From: an uncultured Rhodospirillales bacterium
Lineage (GTDB): Bacteria > Pseudomonadota > Alphaproteobacteria > Acetobacterales > Acetobacteraceae
Direction: 5' to 3'
NCBI GenBank assembly: GCA_945957135.1
Contig: CAMFLK010000004.1
Coordinates: 1-47,752 of the forward strand
Length of the DNA: 47,752 bases
The notes beneath the pieces were generated by a model, which saw only the letters and a program-made list of their open reading frames with translations, was not told where the DNA came from and searched no databases. Of the stretch, positions 42,966-47,752 are shown piece by piece. Numbering within the stretch: position 1 is the stretch's first letter; every line of letters starts with the position of its first letter. The translations under genes were made by a program, and so were the position numbers.

Positions 42966-44035
42966 GCCGCCCTCACCGCGCCGCGGATCAGCCAGCCGAA
43001 GAACGGCACGCCGATCAGCGCGGTGACGATGCCGATGGGGAACACCGTGCCGGGCATGATCAGCTTGCTCGCCACCGAGGCGCAGGACAGCAGCAGCGCG
43101 CCGAACACCGCCGAGGCCGGCAGCATGTGCCGCTGGTCCTCGCCCACCAGCATGCGCGCGACATGCGGCGCGACCAGCCCGACGAAGCCGATCGTGCCGA
43201 CGAAGGCCACCGCCGCGCCGGTGAGCAGCGAGACGATGACGAAGGCGCGCAGCCGCAGCCGGTCCACCCGCACGCCCAGCGCCCGCGCCCGCTCATCGCC
43301 GAGCTTCAGCGCGGTCAGCCGCCAGGCATCGGCCATCAGCACCGGCAAGGTGAGGGCCAGCACCAGCGCCACCACGCCCACCTTGCCCAGCGAGGCGCGC
43401 AGCAGGCTGCCGAACAGCCAGAACACGATCTGCTGCAACGCCTCGGGCGAGGCGAGGAATTGCAGCAGCGACAGCAGCGCCTGGAACAGGAACAGGCAGG
43501 CGATGCCGGCGAGGATCAACAGCTCCGGCGTGGCGCCGCGCATCTGCCCCACCCCGGCGACCAGGGCGCAGGCCAGGCCCGCGAACAGGAAGGCGGCGAG
43601 CGGAATGGCCCAGGCATCGGGCAGCGGCAGGAGACCGCCGACCATGATCGCCAGCGCCGCGCCGAAGCCCGCGCCCGCGGAAATGCCCAGCGTGTAGCTG
43701 CTGGCCAGCGGGTTGTTCAGGATGGTCTGCATCACCGCCCCGGACACGCCCAGCGCCGCGCCCACCACCAGCGCCATCAGCCCGATGGGCAGGCGCAGGT
43801 TGCGCACGATGGCGTCGATCATCGGATCGGCCTGCAACCCGGCGAGCGCCCGGAGCACCGCGCCGATCGGCAGCAGCGCCGGGCCGGTGGCGAGGTCGGC
43901 GGCGAAGCTGATCGCGGCCAGCCCTGCCGCCGCCAGGCAGATCGCCCCGCGCCGCGCATTGGCCGCCCGCCAGCCGGCGATCGCGCCGACCGAGGATGGA
44001 CCGGCGGAGGGCGGGCCGGAGGCCGCCGCGCTCAT
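42962..44035 (-). CDS. FecCD-type ABC permease
   Basis: A 357-residue permease with about ten membrane helices. Family motifs include RLPIGLMALVVGAALGVSGAV near residue 95, NPLASSYTLGISAGAG, and the closing GTIGFVGLVAPHVARMLVG block. Only one permease gene is present, so a homodimer is expected. I use the ATG at 44035, which overlaps the binding-protein stop. Confidence 0.9.
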   Translation of the reverse strand: MSAAASGPPSAGPSSVGAIAGWRAANARRGAICLAAAGLAAISFAADLATGPALLPIGAVLRALAGLQADPMIDAIVRNLRLPIGLMALVVGAALGVSGAVMQTILNNPLASSYTLGISAGAGFGAALAIMVGGLLPLPDAWAIPLAAFLFAGLACALVAGVGQMRGATPELLILAGIACLFLFQALLSLLQFLASPEALQQIVFWLFGSLLRASLGKVGVVALVLALTLPVLMADAWRLTALKLGDERARALGVRVDRLRLRAFVIVSLLTGAAVAFVGTIGFVGLVAPHVARMLVGEDQRHMLPASAVFGALLLSCASVASKLIMPGTVFPIGIVTALIGVPFFGWLIRGAVRAA

Positions 44036-45144
44036 GCCTTGCCCGACCCCGCGCGGGCCATCCAGCTGCCCTCGAAGGCGATGGGCAGGAACCGCGCGTG
44101 GTAGCTGGCCAGCTCGGCCACCGGATCGCTGTCGGCGAACCGGTCGGGATGCAGCTGCTTGGCCATGTAGAGCGTGCCGATCCAGTCCCACAGGCTGCGC
44201 GCCAGGCTGGTCTCGATGGCGTGCAGCTCACCCGCGCGAATGGCGGGCAGCTCGCTCCATCCCGGCCGCCCGGCATAGGGCAGCAGGGTGCGCCGCGTCG
44301 TGGCGATGTCGTAATCATAGCCGGCGCGCACGGCGTTGGGCGCGTTGGCCCAGGACGAGGCGGTGATGAACACGTATTCCGGCGCCGCCGCCAGCACGTA
44401 TTCCGGCGACATCGGCGCCCAGCCGGCGGGGATGCGGCCGGCGGCGATATTGGCGCCGCCGGCGAAGCCGATCATGCGGCCCCACATCGCGTCGTTGTAG
44501 GTGTTGCCCACCACGCCCGGCCCACCATAGCCCAGCTCCACATAGCAGCGCGGCTGGGCCAGCCCCTCGGTGCGCCGGCGGATCTCCTTCAGCTTGCCGG
44601 TGTAGAGGTCGGCGAGCGCGTGGGCGCGGTCCTCGTTGCCGGTGGCGCGGCCCAGCGCCAGCGTGCCGGCCACGTGCTTCTCCGGCACCTGCGCGTTGTA
44701 GTCCACCACCAGGATCGGCACGCCCGCCGCCTCGATCTGCTGCATCAGCGGCGCCCGCGCCGCGTAGCCGGCGGCGAGGGTGATGAGCAGGTCGGGCCGC
44801 AGGCTGAGCACGCGCTCGACGCTGAAGGTGCCGGTCTCGGTGTCGCCGATATCGGCCAGCGTCTGCAAGCGCGGGATGGCCGCGACGTAGCGCGTCCAGC
44901 TCGCGCGCCGGTTGTTCTCCCATTGCGCGCGGTCGATCCCCACCACCCGGTCCCAGCCCGAGGGGCCGGCGACGGCGGCGAACTCCTCGAAGTTGAAGCC
45001 GACCAGGATGCGCTGGGGCTGGCCGGGCAGCGTCACCGTCCGGCCCAGCGCGTCGGTGAAGCTGCGTGGCTGGGCGCGGGCACGGGCGGGCAAGGCAACG
45101 GCGAGCGGCAGGACCAGGGCGGCCCGGCGGCTGATCTTGGCCAT
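44032..45144 (-). CDS. FecB/BtuF-type substrate-binding protein, copy 2 (Tat-type signal)
   Basis: A 370-residue metal-complex-binding protein. A twin-Arg leader (ISRRAALVLPLAVALPARA) precedes the mature start FTDALGRTVTLPGQPQRILV. The GFNFEEF, RVLSLRPDLLITLAAG and YNAQVPEKH segments also occur in nearly the same wording in the neighbouring copy at 45157, so the two genes are tandem paralogues. The long helix between lobes is typical of this class. It overlaps the permease gene by four bases. Confidence 0.88.
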   Translation of the reverse strand: MAKISRRAALVLPLAVALPARARAQPRSFTDALGRTVTLPGQPQRILVGFNFEEFAAVAGPSGWDRVVGIDRAQWENNRRASWTRYVAAIPRLQTLADIGDTETGTFSVERVLSLRPDLLITLAAGYAARAPLMQQIEAAGVPILVVDYNAQVPEKHVAGTLALGRATGNEDRAHALADLYTGKLKEIRRRTEGLAQPRCYVELGYGGPGVVGNTYNDAMWGRMIGFAGGANIAAGRIPAGWAPMSPEYVLAAAPEYVFITASSWANAPNAVRAGYDYDIATTRRTLLPYAGRPGWSELPAIRAGELHAIETSLARSLWDWIGTLYMAKQLHPDRFADSDPVAELASYHARFLPIAFEGSWMARAGSGKA

Positions 45145-45156
45145 GGCGGCTCTCCC

Positions 45157-46293
45157 TCACGCCGTCCGATCGGTCAGCCGGGTCATCCAGCTGCCCTCGA
45201 GCTTCACCGGCAGCCATTGCTCGTGGTAGCGGCGCAGCTCGTCCATCGGGTCGGTATCGGCGAACGGGGCGGGCCACAGCGATTTCGCCAGGAACATCAT
45301 CGCGGTGTAGTCCCACAGCGCGCGGGACAGGCCGTGCTCGATGGCGAAGAGCTGACCGTTGCGGATCGCCGCCAGCCCGTCCCAGCCCGGCCGTTTCGCA
45401 TAGGGCGCGAGGCGGGCACGGGTGGTGGCCACGTCCACGTCGAATCCCGTGAGCACCGCGTTCGGCCGGTTCACCCAGGAGGAGGCGGCGATGAAGATCG
45501 CATCCGGATTGGCGGCGATCACGTATTCCGGGTTGAGCGGCCCCCAATTGCCGGCGCCGGGCAGCCGGCCCGCGGCGATGTTGTCGGCGCCGATCAGGTC
45601 GAACATGCGGCCCCACATGGTCTTCCAGTAGGTGTTGCCGATCACGTCCGGCCCGCCCTGGCCGAGCTCGACATACACTTTGGGCCTGGCGGCGCCGGGA
45701 ACCGCGGCCTGGGCGGCGCGGCGCTGGATGTCCGCCACCTTCTCCCCATAGAGCCGGGCGAGCGCCTCGCCCCGCTCGGGCTGGCCGGTGACGATGCCCA
45801 GCGCGCGGGTGCTCGCCATATGCTGGCCGGGCACCTGGGCGTTGTAGTCGATGATCACGTAGGGGATGCCGACCGCGTCGAGCTGGCCCATCTGGTCCTT
45901 CAGCGCCTCGTACCCCCATTGCGAGAGCAGCAGCACGTCCGGCCGCAGCGCGATCACCTTCTCCATGCTGAACGAGCCGTCCTCGGTCTGGCCGATATCG
46001 GTCAGCGTGGCGAGCTGCGGCAGCGGCTGCAGGTAGCGGCGGAACCAGCTCGGCCGCCAATCCGCCCACAAGGCGCGGGAGAACCCGACAACCTTCTGCC
46101 AGGCGGCGGTGCCGCCCACCGCGGTGAACTCCTCGAAGTTGAAGTTGACGACGATGCGCTCGGGCGGCGCCTTCAGCGTCACCACCCGGCCCAGCGCGTC
46201 GGTGACGGTCAGCGGCGCGGCCTTCGCGACATGCGGCATCGCCAGGGCAAGGGGCAGCGCCAGCGCGGCGCGGCGGGAGAGGCGCGGGGTCAT
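45157..46293 (-). CDS. FecB/BtuF-type substrate-binding protein, copy 1 (Tat-type signal)
   Basis: A 378-residue paralogue of the protein at 44032. Its leader is LSRRAALALPLALAMPHVAKA, followed by VTDALGRVVTLKAPPERIVV, NFNFEEF, KVIALRPDVLLLSQWG and DYNAQVPGQH. It lies 12 bases upstream of copy 2 and overlaps the copper-chaperone gene (ATGA). Two binding proteins with one permease imply either two ligands or one for the free and one for the metal-bound form. Confidence 0.88.
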   Translation of the reverse strand: MTPRLSRRAALALPLALAMPHVAKAAPLTVTDALGRVVTLKAPPERIVVNFNFEEFTAVGGTAAWQKVVGFSRALWADWRPSWFRRYLQPLPQLATLTDIGQTEDGSFSMEKVIALRPDVLLLSQWGYEALKDQMGQLDAVGIPYVIIDYNAQVPGQHMASTRALGIVTGQPERGEALARLYGEKVADIQRRAAQAAVPGAARPKVYVELGQGGPDVIGNTYWKTMWGRMFDLIGADNIAAGRLPGAGNWGPLNPEYVIAANPDAIFIAASSWVNRPNAVLTGFDVDVATTRARLAPYAKRPGWDGLAAIRNGQLFAIEHGLSRALWDYTAMMFLAKSLWPAPFADTDPMDELRRYHEQWLPVKLEGSWMTRLTDRTA

Positions 46294-46733
46294 GGCGCGG
46301 TCGCGCCCGGCCCGGCGATCTTCGCCTGCACCGTCACCGGGGCCGCATGGGCGAAGGTGAAGGTGATGGGGAAGCTCTCGCCCTGCTTCAGCGGCTGCTT
46401 CAGGTGCATCAGCATGACGTGATAGCCGCCGGGGCTCAGCACCAGCGGCTTGCCCGGCTCGATGGCCAGCGGCCCCGTCGGGCGCATCTGCATCACGCCG
46501 TTGGCCTGGATGGTCTGGTGCAGTTCCACCATGCCGGCCACCGGCGTGCTGGCGCCGGTGAGCGTGTCGGCGGTGCCGCTGGCCGAGAGCGTGGCATAGG
46601 CCGCGCCGTTCATGGCCGAGGCGGCGGTGGCGCGGGCCCAGGGCGCGGTGACGGAGACGTTGGCCGGCGTCTGGGCATGCAGGGTGGCGGGCGCTGCGGC
46701 GAGCAGGGCCAGGGTCAGGATCAGGCGGCGCAT
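46290..46733 (-). CDS. PCu(A)C-type periplasmic copper chaperone
   Basis: A 147-residue secreted protein with a signal peptide (RLILTLALLAAAPATLHA). The copper site is exact: His72-x10-Met83-x21-His105-x-Met107, with HQT, MRP and HVML in the expected strands. This family carries Cu(I) in the periplasm, for example to cytochrome oxidase. It starts the overlap chain with the FecB-like genes, which links copper handling to the importer. The ATG at 46733 begins at the signal peptide; the longer open frame upstream is unsupported. Confidence 0.85.
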   Translation of the reverse strand: MRRLILTLALLAAAPATLHAQTPANVSVTAPWARATAASAMNGAAYATLSASGTADTLTGASTPVAGMVELHQTIQANGVMQMRPTGPLAIEPGKPLVLSPGGYHVMLMHLKQPLKQGESFPITFTFAHAAPVTVQAKIAGPGATAP

Positions 46734-46882
46734 GGAATGCGGTCCTCGCTGCGGCCGGGGCGCGACGCGATCCCGATGGGGAAGCCGCGCGCTATCCGGC
46801 GGTGATGGGATGGCGAAAGCAGCAGGGGACGCCGGCCCGCCGTTCCGCCGCCCCAATGCGGGCGCGGGAACGCGGCGCGGCG

Positions 46883-47296
46883 TCAGGCCATCAGCGGGGG
46901 CGCGCGGGAGGTATAGGGTTCGAACCGGCGCAGACGCACCGGCGGGCCGATCGCCGGCTGGCCGGGGCGGACGAGGAACGCCCGCACCAGCAGCAGCGCG
47001 AAGAAGGCGATGACGGGCGCGAGCGGCAGGCCATGCGCGTGGCACAGCAGGCAGCGCTCATGTCCGTGGTCGGCGTCGGCGGGAAGCTGCTGATGCGCCG
47101 TTCCGCCATCGGAGAAGGCGCTGCAGATCGGCACGTCCCCAGCCAGCGGATCGGCGGCCAGCGCCATCCGCACGGCGAGCGGGAAGGCGAAGGCCATCTG
47201 CATCAGCAGCGCCACCGTGGCCAGCATCGCGGCCGCGCGCCGGACCGGGCTCGAATGCCCCCCGGTCATCGCCCCGCCATGCCGCCACATCTGCAT
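46883..47296 (-). CDS. DUF2946-type membrane/periplasmic protein
   Basis: A 137-residue protein (from the ATG at 47296) with a hydrophobic N-terminal segment AAAMLATVALLMQMAFAF, a polar stretch with PICSAFSDGG, and the family-type ERCLLCHAHGLPL before a second hydrophobic helix. Starts at 47377 and 47269 are also possible; none has a strong ribosome site. DUF2946 genes often accompany copper-related genes, which fits the PCu(A)C gene 149 bases downstream. The gap 46734-46882 shows no gene I can support. Confidence 0.65.
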   Translation of the reverse strand: MQMWRHGGAMTGGHSSPVRRAAAMLATVALLMQMAFAFPLAVRMALAADPLAGDVPICSAFSDGGTAHQQLPADADHGHERCLLCHAHGLPLAPVIAFFALLLVRAFLVRPGQPAIGPPVRLRRFEPYTSRAPPLMA

Positions 47297-47507
47297 GCGC
47301 CCATCATACACGGTGGCGCGCGCCGCGCCATGGCCGGCGCTGGCGCTTGCGCGGGGCCGGCCGGTATGATGATTCATACGAAACAGCTTACGGCGCAGCG
47401 CCGCGCGCCCGGCTGTCCCCGCGCCCTGACCCGGGGCGTGCATGACGATTTCTGGATGAGCGCGAGGCGGCCCGGCTGACCCGCCCGGCCCGGATGTGGA
47501 GAGGTCG

Positions 47508-47752
47508 CATGGGTTTGTTCCGCCTGCCGATGGCCCGAAGCGGCCTCGCCGCCCTCGCGCTGGCCGCCGGCCTCGCCGCCCCGGCCCGGGCGGAGGAACC
47601 GGCCCTGCGCATCGCCGCCCCTTGGGATGTCCGCGGCCTCGACCCCGCGCGCGGCGGCTTCGTCTTCCAGCGCCTGTCGGTCACCGAGAACCTGGTCGCG
47701 CCCGACCGCCAGGGGCGCCTGCTGCCCGCGCTGTCGGCGCCGTGGAGCGTCG
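47508..47752 (+). CDS. 5' part of a peptide/nickel-type ABC substrate-binding protein
   Basis: The first 81 residues of a protein cut by the window end. A signal peptide (LAALALAAGLAAPARA) precedes a mature start LRIAAPWDVRGLDPARGGF and then VTENLVAPDRQGRLLPAL, the opening of SBP_bac_5 proteins of the NikA/peptide type. GGAGAGG precedes the ATG at 47508. It is divergent from the copper/FecB cluster; the 211-base gap (47297-47507) holds no other gene I can support. A metal-complex ligand would fit the neighbourhood. Confidence 0.8.

Noticed and set aside
43996-46422. Long plus-strand open frame opposite the FecB-like genes
   Set aside because: Both FecB paralogues on the minus strand have signals and family motifs; the plus frame has only low-complexity Arg/Gly/His-rich sequence.

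Overview
The window is GC-rich DNA (roughly two-thirds G+C in most genes) from an alphaproteobacterium. The many ABC importers for amino acids and sugar acids, the Tat-type signals on binding proteins and the style of the prophage genes would fit the Acetobacteraceae or a related Rhodospirillales lineage, but no marker gene is present, so this placement is an inference.

Positions 1-11,155 are a decayed prophage or integrative element, nearly all on the + strand. It holds a RepA/DnaB-like ATPase, an iteron-like GC repeat field, a terminase small-subunit-like protein, a truncated and frameshifted ParB-like gene, an HK97-type prohead protease and a tail tape-measure protein with a tail lysozyme domain. 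Terminase large subunit, portal, major capsid and integrase are not seen. An AT-rich block (about 7,285-9,650) looks like inserted cargo: a two-helix membrane protein diverges from an XRE/ImmA metallopeptidase gene that overlaps a PIN-like nuclease gene, followed by a ribbon-helix-helix regulator. A run of very small, stop/start-overlapping genes ends at a strong hairpin. The element stops next to the 3' end of tRNA-Thr(CGT), a plausible attachment site.

Positions 11,156-13,520 hold tRNA-Thr and tRNA-Gly, transcribed divergently. They are followed by a lower-GC cassette: a small protein that looks RNase H/RuvC-like, a complete Hanks-type Ser/Thr kinase translationally coupled to it, and a convergent zinc-ribbon protein. 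This is the best candidate here for an undescribed defence or signalling system.

Positions 13,523-25,217 look like a LacI-controlled catabolic regulon. A short-chain dehydrogenase and the LacI regulator lie on the - strand. On the + strand are an argininosuccinate-lyase-family enzyme, an FAD amine/amino-acid oxidase, a complete polar amino acid ABC importer, a second FAD oxidase and a second complete importer. The octamer AATCGGTT recurs near both promoters.

Positions 25,210-32,367 (mainly - strand) carry a dipeptide-type binding protein and two permeases without an ATPase, an M20-fold hydrolase with substituted metal ligands, an ornithine cyclodeaminase/mu-crystallin-family reductase and a two-domain sulfurtransferase. 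A GntR regulator diverges from this operon across an AT-rich near-palindrome.

Positions 32,391-41,023 are a sugar-acid regulon: a GntR regulator, a complete Opp-type importer and an enolase-superfamily dehydratase on the - strand, and a second enolase-superfamily enzyme divergently on the + strand.

Positions 41,067-47,296 (all - strand) are a metal/metallophore cluster: DUF2946 protein, PCu(A)C copper chaperone, two tandem FecB-like binding proteins, one FecCD permease, one FecE ATPase, a DUF1636 Cys protein and a Tat-exported DJ-1/PfpI protein. The window ends inside a further peptide/nickel-type binding protein gene on the + strand.
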